Shown here piece by piece: positions 45,911 to 54,750 of a stretch of DNA of 64,000 nt. Made by a program: the position numbers and the translations under genes. This stretch comes from Cyclobacteriaceae bacterium (lineage in GTDB: Bacteria; Bacteroidota; Bacteroidia; Cytophagales; Cyclobacteriaceae): NCBI GenBank assembly GCA_016787565.1, contig JAEUUG010000018.1:124001-188000 (forward strand), read 5' to 3'. The stretch's first letter is position 1. The number at the start of each line of letters is the position of its first letter. The notes beneath the pieces are model-generated. The model did no database searches. It had not been told where the DNA came from and was given only the letters and a program-made list of their open reading frames with translations.

Positions 45911-46774
45911 ATGATATTTTTATTCAAAATAGGATTTCTTGAAGTAAGTTGGGTCGACTTTGTTGACATTGGGCTGGTGAGCATCCTGTTGTATCAGGTC
46001 TATAAACTCATTCGGGGCAGTATTGCTGTTAACATCTTTCTGGGCATTCTTGCACTTTATCTGATCTACCTTATTGTTCGTGCTGCCCAGATGGAATTGC
46101 TATCCACCATTCTTGGTCAGTTTATGGGTGTGGGTGTATTGGCCATGATCATTCTGTTTCAACCGGAGATCAGAAAGTTTCTATTGGTAATCGGGCGTGG
46201 AACTGAATTCCGGGAGAATATTTTCAAAACCATCTATAACTGGCGGCAGGAGTATCATGAGGACTTTGACATCTCTCAAATTATTGAAGCAGCAAAGACA
46301 CTGAAGGCATCAAAGACCGGGGCGCTGATTGTTTTCTCACGCGATGTTGAGCTGAAATTCTATGCCGAAACGGGCGATACCCTAGATGCTGAAGTGAATA
46401 AGCGATTGTTGGTTTCCATTTTTAATAAAAATAGTCCGTTGCATGATGGTGCCGTTATTATTTACAAAGGAAGAATCAAAGCCGCCCGGTGCGTTTTGCC
46501 CGTAAGCGAAAATGATCACATGCCTGCCCACTTCGGTCTACGCCATCGTGCAGCCGTTGGAATGTCGGAAAATACTGACACACTCGTCATGGCTATTTCG
46601 GAAGAAACAGGAAGATTGATTCTCGCCAGAAACGGAAAATACCTGCGCGCCCTTAAACTCAAACAAGTCGAACAAAAAATACTGCAATATCTACATAACG
46701 ATGAGCCCGTAAAATGGGAAGAGTTTAATCATGAGGAAGTTGAGTCAGCGGAATCAACTACTGCAAAAGCGTAA
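45911..46774 (+). CDS. cdaA: Diadenylate cyclase (c-di-AMP synthase)
   Basis: A 287-residue membrane cyclase making c-di-AMP from two ATP. Three N-terminal membrane helices (about 12-95) lead to the DAC domain (about 100-250), where the active-site motifs DGA (179-181) and RHR (211-213) are intact. The C-terminal tail is acidic. There is no CdaR or GlmM gene beside it, unlike in Firmicutes. It follows folP and precedes the WD40-caspase gene by 39 bases on the same strand. Confidence 0.93.
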   Translation: MIFLFKIGFLEVSWVDFVDIGLVSILLYQVYKLIRGSIAVNIFLGILALYLIYLIVRAAQMELLSTILGQFMGVGVLAMIILFQPEIRKFLLVIGRGTEFRENIFKTIYNWRQEYHEDFDISQIIEAAKTLKASKTGALIVFSRDVELKFYAETGDTLDAEVNKRLLVSIFNKNSPLHDGAVIIYKGRIKAARCVLPVSENDHMPAHFGLRHRAAVGMSENTDTLVMAISEETGRLILARNGKYLRALKLKQVEQKILQYLHNDEPVKWEEFNHEEVESAESTTAKA

Positions 46775-46813
46775 ATTCTTTTTCGTTAACTTTTAGCCTT
46801 CAACTTATATTCT

Positions 46814-49800
46814 ATGCGTTATTTCTTTTTGGTCGTGCTGTTCATGTACATGCATTTTTCCCGAGCCCAGTCGCTGGAAACCGTAATCCAAAAAGGTCAC
46901 GAACTGGCGGTGGTAACGGTCAGCATTAGTCCGGATAGTAATTATGTTGCAACCGGAAGTAAAGATAAATCTGTCAAACTCTGGGAACTGCATACAGGTC
47001 GTGAAGTACGAAGCTTTCTCGGTCATGAGGCAACGGTTACCAGTATTGCCTTTAGTCCGGATGGGAAATTCCTGATCACCGGTAGCAATGACAAAACCAT
47101 ACGGTCGTGGGATGTTGCCACCGGAAAAGAACGCTTTACAATTTTAACTACCGACATCATCACCGATCTGGCTATTGATCCGTTACAGCGCTTCTTCATC
47201 GTTTCGGGATACGGCAACTCCGGATATGGCGATAGCTCAACTGTTTATAATTTTAAGTCGCGTGAGGCTATCGCTAAAATTTCGGTGTCATCCGATAAGG
47301 GATTGGGCAGCGGAGTAGATGTTGCTATTAGTCCGGACGGAAAGTGGGCAGCCTTTGGAGAAGATAATCGCGTGGTCAGTTTGTATCAAACGAGTGATTG
47401 GAAAAAGATAAAATCCTTCGAATTCACCGAAGGCTATTGTGGTGGATGCGGCTCGCGCGTTGTGTTTAGCAGCAACAGTAAAATGCTTTACATGGCTTCG
47501 CACAATGGGCCTTTAAAGAAATACGATCTGACATCCTATACGCTCATTAAGATGTACGAAGAAAAAACGGATGACCTCTCGGGATTAGCCATTAGCCCTG
47601 ACGGAAAAAAAATTGCCCGTGCGACCGAAACGGAAATTGTAGTCTGGGATGAGGCCACCGGGAAAGTGTTGTTCACCCTGCCTGCTTCAGATAAGGAAGA
47701 GTTTCATGAACTTGAATTTACCCGCGACAGTAAACGGATCATTGTTACATCTGACAACAATACCGCTACACTCTGGAATATCCAGCAGGGTAAAAAAGAA
47801 AAAGAGTTGACGGGTTTCTTAAATGAGCGTGACAACGGAGGGCTGAACTATGATCCTAACTTCTATTGGCAATCTGCAATTGCGCGATACATCCGTTTCA
47901 AAAATACGGTGATGATCAGCCGTGATGGCAAAACGTTGATCAAAGGCAAATTCGGTACAAAAGTAAAGCGGTGGGATATTGCTACAGGTAAAGCGGTGAT
48001 GGAATATGTTGGGCATAAAAAAGCGGTACTGTGTTATGATCTTTCCAAAGATGGCAAGCGCTTTTTAACCGGTGGTGGTGATGGCAAGATAGTGCTATGG
48101 GATTTACAAACTGGCGATTCACTGCGTGTGATCAAAAGCTACCGCGAACCCATTTTTGATGTTCACTTTAGCAGCGATGAAACAAAAATTGTTTCATCGA
48201 GTTGGGATGCTACGATGAAAATTCATGATTTGGAAACATCCAAACTTGAAACCTATTTCGATTTTCAGAGTTACTCTGCGTACAACCTGCTCTTTCATCC
48301 AAACAATTTATATCTATTTTCTGCGCGACTGGATAACAGCTTGCAACTATGGGAAATCGATACCAAGAAAGAGGTACGGAATTTTGTCGGACACTCCGAT
48401 ATCATTTCTTCCATTCAACTCAGTCCTGATCAAAAAACACTCATGAGCACGAGTTGGGACAAGAGTATTCGGCTTTGGGATATTGGCACGGGGTTGATGG
48501 TTAAAAAATTCAAAGGTCATCAGGGAGCGGTACACATCGCTATTTTTAGTGCCGATGGAAAATTTGTTTATTCTGCAGGCGCTGATCGTACCATACGCGT
48601 GTGGGATGTTTCCACTTCCTCTATTGTACGAACATTTGATGGCCACCTGGCGGAAGTCACCTCACTTGTATTCAGTCCAGATGGTAAAATGCTCATCAGC
48701 CACAGCGTGGATGGCGTTACCAAATTCTGGGATCTTACCTCGGGAAAAGAATTTTTCGAACACATTCACCTGGGCGAAAATGACTGGATGGTAAAAAACC
48801 CGGGCGGCTATTTTAATGGAACAGAAAATGCACGAAAATATGTTCATTTTGTCAATGGATTGAAAACCTATTCGGTAGATCAGTTCTTTCAGGAATTTTA
48901 CCGACCTGATCTTCTTCCGAAAATTTTTCAGAATCGCGGTGGATTTGACGATCAAAAAGGAATTCAGGGAAAATTAAAAAATTCGCCTCCACCACAAGTG
49001 AAGATTGCGCTTGTTCCGGCCACCGGAAACAAAGTGGAAGTGTATGTTCGCCTCATCAATGGAGGGTCAGGCGTTGAGAATCTTAAAATTTTCCACAATG
49101 GTAAAAGCATTCCTATTGATCGGAGTACTTTGAAGTATCCGGATACAAAAAGTCAGACAACAACCTACAAACATCTTGTAGATCTCATTGGCGGCACCAA
49201 TACCTTTACCGCCACTGCCAGCAATAACGACAATGTAGAATCTGATCCGCAATCCGCAGAGATATTTTCGGAGCATTCCTCGAAAAGCAGTACGTGCTAT
49301 GTTGTTGCGGTAGGTATCAACACCTATAAAAATCCACGTCTGAATTTAAACTATGCAAAACCCGATGCCGAATCCTTTGGAAAACTCATGGATGAAAAAG
49401 GGGAGCGCTTGTTCAAAAATATTGAACTGCATACACTTTACGATGAAGAAGCCACACGATCAAAAATTCTTGGTAAACTGGATGAGCTCTCCGCAAAAAT
49501 CAATCAGGAAGATGTATTCATTTTTTATTATGCCGGACACGGCAGCATGGTGGATGATCAATTCTATTTCATTCCAACAGAAAGCCTGCGCTTATACGAT
49601 GGAGGCTCACTCAGAAAAGAAGCAATAGAAGCCTCTCTGCTGCAGGAGAAATTAAAAAATATACACGCGCTAAAACAACTCATCATTATGGATGCCTGCC
49701 AGTCGGGTGGCTCTGTTGAATTGCTGGCTATGCGTGGCGCAAATGAAGAGAAAGCCATTGCACAGCTATCGCGTAGTGCCGGTATTCACGTCATGGCATC

Positions 49801-50044
49801 AGCCGGCAGTGAACAGTTTGCCACAGAGTTTACCGAACTGGGTCATGGACTATTTACGTACGTGCTGATCAAAGCACTTCAGGGTGATGCCGATGGCGCC
49901 CCGAAAGACGGCAAGGTTACCATCTATGAACTAAAATCCTATATCGATGATCAGGTTCCGGAGATGACGCGCAAGCTGAAAGGGAAACCCCAATATCCCT
50001 ACACGTTTTCGCGCGGTCAGGATTTTCCGGTGGTGATTGAATAA
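46814..50044 (+). CDS. Exported WD40-repeat / caspase-like (C14) protein
   Basis: A 1076-residue exported protein (signal peptide about 1-19, ending HFSRAQ). Residues about 25-660 hold at least ten WD40 repeats with clear G-H ... W-D ends (LWELHTGRE, SWDVATGKE, LWDLQTGDS, LWDIGTGLM, VWDVSTSS). A linker (about 660-730) and an Ig-like stretch (about 735-815) lead to a caspase-like domain (about 830-1076) with the dyad His909 (YYAGHG) and Cys962 (DACQSGG). It is a bacterial orthocaspase-like protein, expected outside the cytoplasm. Substrates are unknown. Confidence 0.88.
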   Translation: MRYFFLVVLFMYMHFSRAQSLETVIQKGHELAVVTVSISPDSNYVATGSKDKSVKLWELHTGREVRSFLGHEATVTSIAFSPDGKFLITGSNDKTIRSWDVATGKERFTILTTDIITDLAIDPLQRFFIVSGYGNSGYGDSSTVYNFKSREAIAKISVSSDKGLGSGVDVAISPDGKWAAFGEDNRVVSLYQTSDWKKIKSFEFTEGYCGGCGSRVVFSSNSKMLYMASHNGPLKKYDLTSYTLIKMYEEKTDDLSGLAISPDGKKIARATETEIVVWDEATGKVLFTLPASDKEEFHELEFTRDSKRIIVTSDNNTATLWNIQQGKKEKELTGFLNERDNGGLNYDPNFYWQSAIARYIRFKNTVMISRDGKTLIKGKFGTKVKRWDIATGKAVMEYVGHKKAVLCYDLSKDGKRFLTGGGDGKIVLWDLQTGDSLRVIKSYREPIFDVHFSSDETKIVSSSWDATMKIHDLETSKLETYFDFQSYSAYNLLFHPNNLYLFSARLDNSLQLWEIDTKKEVRNFVGHSDIISSIQLSPDQKTLMSTSWDKSIRLWDIGTGLMVKKFKGHQGAVHIAIFSADGKFVYSAGADRTIRVWDVSTSSIVRTFDGHLAEVTSLVFSPDGKMLISHSVDGVTKFWDLTSGKEFFEHIHLGENDWMVKNPGGYFNGTENARKYVHFVNGLKTYSVDQFFQEFYRPDLLPKIFQNRGGFDDQKGIQGKLKNSPPPQVKIALVPATGNKVEVYVRLINGGSGVENLKIFHNGKSIPIDRSTLKYPDTKSQTTTYKHLVDLIGGTNTFTATASNNDNVESDPQSAEIFSEHSSKSSTCYVVAVGINTYKNPRLNLNYAKPDAESFGKLMDEKGERLFKNIELHTLYDEEATRSKILGKLDELSAKINQEDVFIFYYAGHGSMVDDQFYFIPTESLRLYDGGSLRKEAIEASLLQEKLKNIHALKQLIIMDACQSGGSVELLAMRGANEEKAIAQLSRSAGIHVMASAGSEQFATEFTELGHGLFTYVLIKALQGDADGAPKDGKVTIYELKSYIDDQVPEMTRKLKGKPQYPYTFSRGQDFPVVIE

Positions 50045-50150
50045 GAATAAGTTGCCTGGAATGATACCCCTGCCGGAACTCAAATTTTTAGCATGGAAAT
50101 TCGGTCATACGTTTACGATCTAACCAAACCTTGACATTCACGGCAAATAA

Positions 50151-50813
50151 ATGAAAAAGTTTATCGTACCGATTTTAGCAGGGCTGATTGGTGCCTGCGC
50201 ACTGTTCATTGTCACCATCAGAATAATGGTGGATAAGGTCGATAAAAAAACAAAAACTTCCACCATGGAAGTTTTTCGTAATGCAGACATCATTTTTCAA
50301 ACTTCCAAATCAAGCCAGAGTAAAGCCATACAACTGGCCACAAAATCGAAGTACAGCCACATGGGGATACTGTATGAAATTGATGGAGCATTTTATGTTT
50401 ACGAGGCGATTCAACCGGTTAAGCTGACCAGGTTAAACGATTGGATTCAGCGAGGTGAAAATTCGCATTATGTTGTTAAACGACTTAAAGATGGTGAACG
50501 ACTCCTGACAAGCGAGAACCTGAAAAAGATGAAGCAATATGGAGAGCAATTCCAGGGTAAAAGTTATGACCTTTACTTTGAATGGACGGACGACAAAATA
50601 TATTGCTCGGAACTGGTTTGGAAAATATATAAAGCAGTACTCAATATTGAAATTGGTGCGCTGCAGGAGCTCCATGAATTCGATTTGACAGATAAGATTG
50701 TGAGCGATAAAATGAAAGAACGTTATGGCAACAACATTCCGTTACGCGAAAAAGTAATCTCACCAGCGGCCATGTTTAATTCTGATAAGTTGATCACCGT
50801 GAAAGCAAACTGA
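50151..50813 (+). CDS. YiiX-like permuted NlpC/P60 cysteine hydrolase
   Basis: A 220-residue protein with an N-terminal hydrophobic anchor or signal segment (about 5-25). It resembles the YiiX / DUF830 papain-like family: histidine motif YSHMGILYE (His70) and, permuted, the cysteine motif IYCSELVWKIY (Cys152). Such enzymes cleave peptidoglycan or lipid-linked amide bonds. The specific reaction is not shown. It is 106 bases after the caspase gene on the same strand and ends 26 bases from the convergent sdaAA. Confidence 0.82.
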   Translation: MKKFIVPILAGLIGACALFIVTIRIMVDKVDKKTKTSTMEVFRNADIIFQTSKSSQSKAIQLATKSKYSHMGILYEIDGAFYVYEAIQPVKLTRLNDWIQRGENSHYVVKRLKDGERLLTSENLKKMKQYGEQFQGKSYDLYFEWTDDKIYCSELVWKIYKAVLNIEIGALQELHEFDLTDKIVSDKMKERYGNNIPLREKVISPAAMFNSDKLITVKAN

Positions 50814-50839
50814 AGAAACAATACTGATCAACAACAAGC

Positions 50840-51745
50840 TTACTTCACTTCCTCATCGGGTAAAATTTCAATATCGCGGATCAACACTTTTTTTGCAATG
50901 CGTTGGGCCGTGGGTGTGGCGGCTAAACCACCCAATGCTGTTTCCTTATAGCGTGTTTCCATGCTTGCCCCGATTTCACCCATTGCCTCAATAACTTCAT
51001 CCACGGGTATCACACTGTTCACATCGGCCAGAGCAATCTGGGCGGAGCTGTTGGCAATAGCAGCTGCACTGGCATTGCGCACCACGCACGGCACTTCTAC
51101 CAGACCAGCTACCGGATCGCACACTAATCCCAGCATACATTGTATGGTAATGGCAACTGCATTAAACACCTGATCAATATCACCTCCGAGACAATATACA
51201 ATCGCACCCGATGCCATAGCTGCAGCACTTCCTGTTTCAGCCTGACATCCACCAACGGCTCCAGCTAACGAAGCACGTTGTTCGATGATCAAAGCAATGC
51301 CGGCAGCGACTAACATGGCTTCAAGAATTTTCTTATCCGGAATTGTATGAATCTCCTGCAACGTAAATAATACGCCCGGCATAATTCCGGAGGCTCCCGC
51401 AGTTGGCGCGGCCACAATACGGCCCATGCAACTGTTCACTTCTTTAGCGGCCAGCGCACGTGCAATGAGATTCTGAAATTCTTTTGAGAGCACCGTCTTT
51501 GGATGTCGATGCACTTTTTTCGCTCCATTATTAATCATACCCGACCGCGAAGTCATGTCTTCTTCCAATCCGGTGTGAACAGCATCTTTCATCACTTCCC
51601 ACGCCTGGGCAAGGCCGGTAAAAATTTCTTCTTCTGTTCGATTCTTCTGATCACATTCGTACTCTACAACAACTTCACTGAGCGACATGTTTTTCTCATC
51701 GCAATACTTTTTCCAATGCTGAAATGAGTCAAAAAGAAAAGCCAT
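50840..51745 (-). CDS. sdaAA: L-serine dehydratase, alpha subunit (iron-sulfur type)
   Basis: A 301-residue [4Fe-4S] enzyme subunit converting L-serine to pyruvate and ammonia. The AAPTAGASGIMPG motif and several cysteines are intact (SCMGR, GGCQAE, IQCMLGLVCDPV, EVPCVVR). Its length is that of the two-subunit type's alpha chain. The beta chain gene is not in the window, so it is either elsewhere or the protein works alone. Together with the threonine/glycine genes further right it adds to amino acid breakdown in this region. Confidence 0.9.
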   Translation of the reverse strand: MAFLFDSFQHWKKYCDEKNMSLSEVVVEYECDQKNRTEEEIFTGLAQAWEVMKDAVHTGLEEDMTSRSGMINNGAKKVHRHPKTVLSKEFQNLIARALAAKEVNSCMGRIVAAPTAGASGIMPGVLFTLQEIHTIPDKKILEAMLVAAGIALIIEQRASLAGAVGGCQAETGSAAAMASGAIVYCLGGDIDQVFNAVAITIQCMLGLVCDPVAGLVEVPCVVRNASAAAIANSSAQIALADVNSVIPVDEVIEAMGEIGASMETRYKETALGGLAATPTAQRIAKKVLIRDIEILPDEEVK

Positions 51746-51891
51746 ACTGGTTTTGTTAAGGGTACGAAGTACGAAGTTTTACTAGTATGGGACAAGAAAT
51801 AGGGTGTATTTCAAACGTTTGAGTGGCTTCTTCATCACATCCATCACATTTTTGCGGAGATGTGTTGAACTTCCACTAATATTGAATCATC

Positions 51892-52326
51892 ATGAAGCGC
51901 CTGTCTTTTCTGCTGTTCCTTTCCTTCACCACCATAGTGTACAGCCAGGATAAAAACTTCTGGCATACATTAGCTCAAGTGGGATTTGAAAACAAAAAAG
52001 ATAAAAACGGCTATGATGTTGAACTTCCGGTTTTCAGCAAGTACTTAAAGTCCTTTCAGGGAAAACAAATTGAGTTAAAGGGATATGTTATTCCATTGGA
52101 AGAACTGGGTGGTCAGGGGAAATTCATGCTCTCATCGTTACCTTTTAATGTTTGCTTCTTTTGTGGCGCAGCCGGACCCGAAACGATCGTGGAAGTTGAG
52201 ACTACTGAAAAAATAAAATTCACAACCAAACCAATCACGATGGGTGGTACACTGATGTTAAATGATCGGGATCCCAACCATCATATGTATATACTAAAAA
52301 CAGCGAAACTCATTGGTACAGATTAA
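51892..52326 (+). CDS. Exported protein with CFFCG motif, copy A
   Basis: A 144-residue protein with a signal peptide (about 1-18, ending VYSQ). The mature part has a conserved order of segments: KGYVIPLEE, FMLSSLPFNVCFFCGAAGPET (read as FMLSSLPFNV then CFFCGAAGPET), and LMLNDRDPNHHMYIL. The C-F-F-C-G pair suggests metal or disulfide chemistry. It shares this core with the protein at 54158-54604, so two copies lie within 2.7 kb. I do not recognise a named family. A M28 peptidase follows after 16 bases. Confidence 0.78.
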   Translation: MKRLSFLLFLSFTTIVYSQDKNFWHTLAQVGFENKKDKNGYDVELPVFSKYLKSFQGKQIELKGYVIPLEELGGQGKFMLSSLPFNVCFFCGAAGPETIVEVETTEKIKFTTKPITMGGTLMLNDRDPNHHMYILKTAKLIGTD

Positions 52327-52342
52327 ACCACCCCAATTCTTC

Positions 52343-53713
52343 ATGAAAAAAATAATTCTGCCTGCGCTCTTTCTGATCACGACTTGTGCGTACGCGCAGC
52401 AGTCTGATGAGTCCACCATCAAACTAATCTTCGATAAAGAATTAACCGAGGGAAAATCTTACAGCATGCTTGAGTATCTGACAACCAGCATCGGCTCCCG
52501 TCTGAGTGGATCGCCCGGAGCCGCAGCAGCGGTGGAATGGAGCCGCCATACACTCGAAGGGTTTTCAGATCAGGTGATCTTACAGCCGGTGATGGTACCG
52601 CATTGGGTTCGAGGTCAAAAAGAAATCGGACGTATTGTCAACTCCCGAAAAATGGGAACCGTAGAAATGAATATCTGTGCCTTGGGCGGTTCGGTGGGCA
52701 CCGGAACTACAGGACTTGTGGGAAATATTGTTGAAGTGAAGAGCTTTGATGAACTGAAGCAAATGGGCAGCAAAAACATTCAGGGCAAGATTGTTTTCTT
52801 TAACCGACCAATGGATCCTACCAAGATTGGAACTTTCGCGGCTTATGGTGGCGCTGTTGATCAACGTGGTTCCGGAGCAAGTGAGGCTGCCAAATATGGT
52901 GCGCTTGGTGTGATTGTACGTTCGATGGGTTTGAACCTGGAAGACTATCCGCACACGGGTGGTTTACGCTATGCTCCCAACATTCCAAAAATTCCGGCTG
53001 TTGCCATTGCTACCCGTCATGCGGAAATACTGAGTAAGCTTTTGAAGGATGATAGCAATCTCCAGTTTTATTTTGAAACGCATTGCCAGACATTAGAAGA
53101 TGCCCCCTCCTTCAATGTAATCGGAGAATTAAAGGGCAGCGAATTTCCTGAAGAAATTATTGTGGTGAGTGGTCATCTCGACTCGTGGGATCTTGCACAA
53201 GGTGCTCACGATGATGGCGCAGGTTGCGTACAGGCTATAGAAGTCATCCGGCTTTTTAAGATCATGGGCTACAAACCCAAACGCACCATCCGCGCGGTCA
53301 TGTACATGAATGAAGAGAATGGATTACGTGGAGGGATAGAATACGCGAAGCAGGCCGAACTCAAAAAAGAAAAACACATTGCTGCGATTGAATCCGATCG
53401 CGGAGGCTTCACACCCCGTGGTTTTACAATGACGGCATCGGAGGAAGTAAAAAATAAAATAAAAAGTTGGAAGCCATTATTCGAACCATATGGGCTAACA
53501 GATTTCAATCAATCTGGTGGAGGTGCAGATATTGGTCCGCTCGAACCTCAGGGTGTTCCAGTCATTGGCTTTCTGCCCGATTCACAACGTTACTTCGATC
53601 ATCACCATACTCCGGTTGATAACTTTGAATCGGTGAACAAACGTGAACTGGAATTGGGAGCAGCATCGATGGCTGCTTTGGTTTATTTAATTGACCACTA
53701 CGGGTTGAAGTGA
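52343..53713 (+). CDS. Exported M28 metallopeptidase, carboxypeptidase Q-like
   Basis: A 456-residue zinc peptidase with a signal peptide (about 1-18, ending AYAQ). The PA-type insert domain (about 120-225) is followed by the catalytic domain with all ligands: GHLDSWD (His), HDDGAG (Asp), NEENG (Glu pair), ESDRGG (Asp) and DHHHTPVD (His). It resembles plasma glutamate carboxypeptidase (CPQ). The ATG at 52343 is chosen because it starts the signal peptide; the frame is open to 52313. It probably feeds on dipeptides in the periplasm. Confidence 0.92.
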   Translation: MKKIILPALFLITTCAYAQQSDESTIKLIFDKELTEGKSYSMLEYLTTSIGSRLSGSPGAAAAVEWSRHTLEGFSDQVILQPVMVPHWVRGQKEIGRIVNSRKMGTVEMNICALGGSVGTGTTGLVGNIVEVKSFDELKQMGSKNIQGKIVFFNRPMDPTKIGTFAAYGGAVDQRGSGASEAAKYGALGVIVRSMGLNLEDYPHTGGLRYAPNIPKIPAVAIATRHAEILSKLLKDDSNLQFYFETHCQTLEDAPSFNVIGELKGSEFPEEIIVVSGHLDSWDLAQGAHDDGAGCVQAIEVIRLFKIMGYKPKRTIRAVMYMNEENGLRGGIEYAKQAELKKEKHIAAIESDRGGFTPRGFTMTASEEVKNKIKSWKPLFEPYGLTDFNQSGGGADIGPLEPQGVPVIGFLPDSQRYFDHHHTPVDNFESVNKRELELGAASMAALVYLIDHYGLK

Positions 53714-53756
53714 TGTGAAAAAAATTAGTTTATCGAAGTCTGAAAAGAGAAACTTA

Positions 53757-54014
53757 CTACTCCGTATTCTTGACATATTTACGAATGTAATAAAGCATAA
53801 ACGGAGTATACGGACGTGAATATTTGTCGGACTGAATTTGTGTTACACTGACAAGTTCCCAGTGCTTTTTCGAAAGAGCATTCAAAACAAAAACAGGGTC
53901 ACCGTTAGCCAGAATCGCTTGATTTACTTCTAGTAGTAAGCTATCTGAATTCGTTTTCTTTCGGCTAACGGAAATCATGTTGATGTTACCCACGGCATCA
54001 ACGGATGCAAGCAC
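53757..54014 (-). CDS. Hypothetical protein, possibly the remnant of a longer frameshifted gene
   Basis: An 85-residue frame from GTG at 54014 with no known motif (VLASVDAVGNINMISVSRKK at the start). No ATG is available. Just upstream, in another minus-strand frame (about 54022-54085), lies a strongly hydrophobic stretch with a leucine run (QLLLLCVSALLLSVSFFVI), which would suit a membrane anchor for this protein. A one-base indel would join the two. It may therefore be a broken gene, or the short frame may not be coding. Confidence 0.4.
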   Translation of the reverse strand: MLASVDAVGNINMISVSRKKTNSDSLLLEVNQAILANGDPVFVLNALSKKHWELVSVTQIQSDKYSRPYTPFMLYYIRKYVKNTE

Positions 54015-54157
54015 TTCAATAATCCGATAACAAAAAAACTGACAGATAAAAGGAGTGCAGAAACACAGAGGAGCAATAATTGCGGATGATTACTTTGTTC
54101 ATGATAAGAATGTGAATTCTAGTTACCGGTTATATAACAATTGAAAAATATTGTCAG

Positions 54158-54604
54158 CTAAAATTCTATCTCGCCCAATATTTCCGCTTGTTCCAATACA
54201 TACATCATTTTATCCGGATCACTGTCATTGAGTTTCAAGACACCTCTCACTTCAATGGGCTTCTCAGTAAAACTGACAATGTTTTTGGTGTAAATCTCCA
54301 CCACCGATTCCGGACCGCCTACACCACAAAAAAAACAGGCATTCAACGGCATGGATGACAGCATAAACCGTGAACCCTTTACTCCGTTATCAAATGGAAC
54401 CATATAGCCTGGTAGTGTTACTGCCTTTCCATTCAGGGACTTCGCTCCGGTACTGAAAATTGGTTTATCATACTCACCCAGTTTGTCTTTTGCCTTATGG
54501 AACTCAATGTCATAAAGCTTGGGCCACACCAGGGAAGGAAAACCTTTGTACGTATTTTTCTGACTGAAACCAACACAGGGAATAAGCACCATCGTGATAA
54601 TCAT
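54158..54604 (-). CDS. Exported protein with CFFCG motif, copy B
   Basis: A 148-residue relative of the protein at 51892-52326. The shared core is clear: LPGYMVPFDNG, FMLSSMPLNACFFCGVGGPES (read as FMLSSMPLNA then CFFCGVGGPES), and LKLNDSDPDKMMYVLE. The start is taken at ATG 54604, whose first 15 residues are a short hydrophobic signal (MIITMVLIPCVGFSQ). A longer frame to 54697 is possible but would overlap the divergent sensor gene. Its function is unknown. Confidence 0.7.
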   Translation of the reverse strand: MIITMVLIPCVGFSQKNTYKGFPSLVWPKLYDIEFHKAKDKLGEYDKPIFSTGAKSLNGKAVTLPGYMVPFDNGVKGSRFMLSSMPLNACFFCGVGGPESVVEIYTKNIVSFTEKPIEVRGVLKLNDSDPDKMMYVLEQAEILGEIEF

Positions 54605-54750
54605 CACCTGACGAAAACGATTGCAAAAATTCTGACACCCGCAGTTAGTTGTAGTCAACCAAAATAATGTCCAGGCATTGCTTACTCCATTCTTCATTTT
54701 TATCTATTATCGCGGATACGCTTTTAAACTCCGTTTCCCCCCACAAAGTT

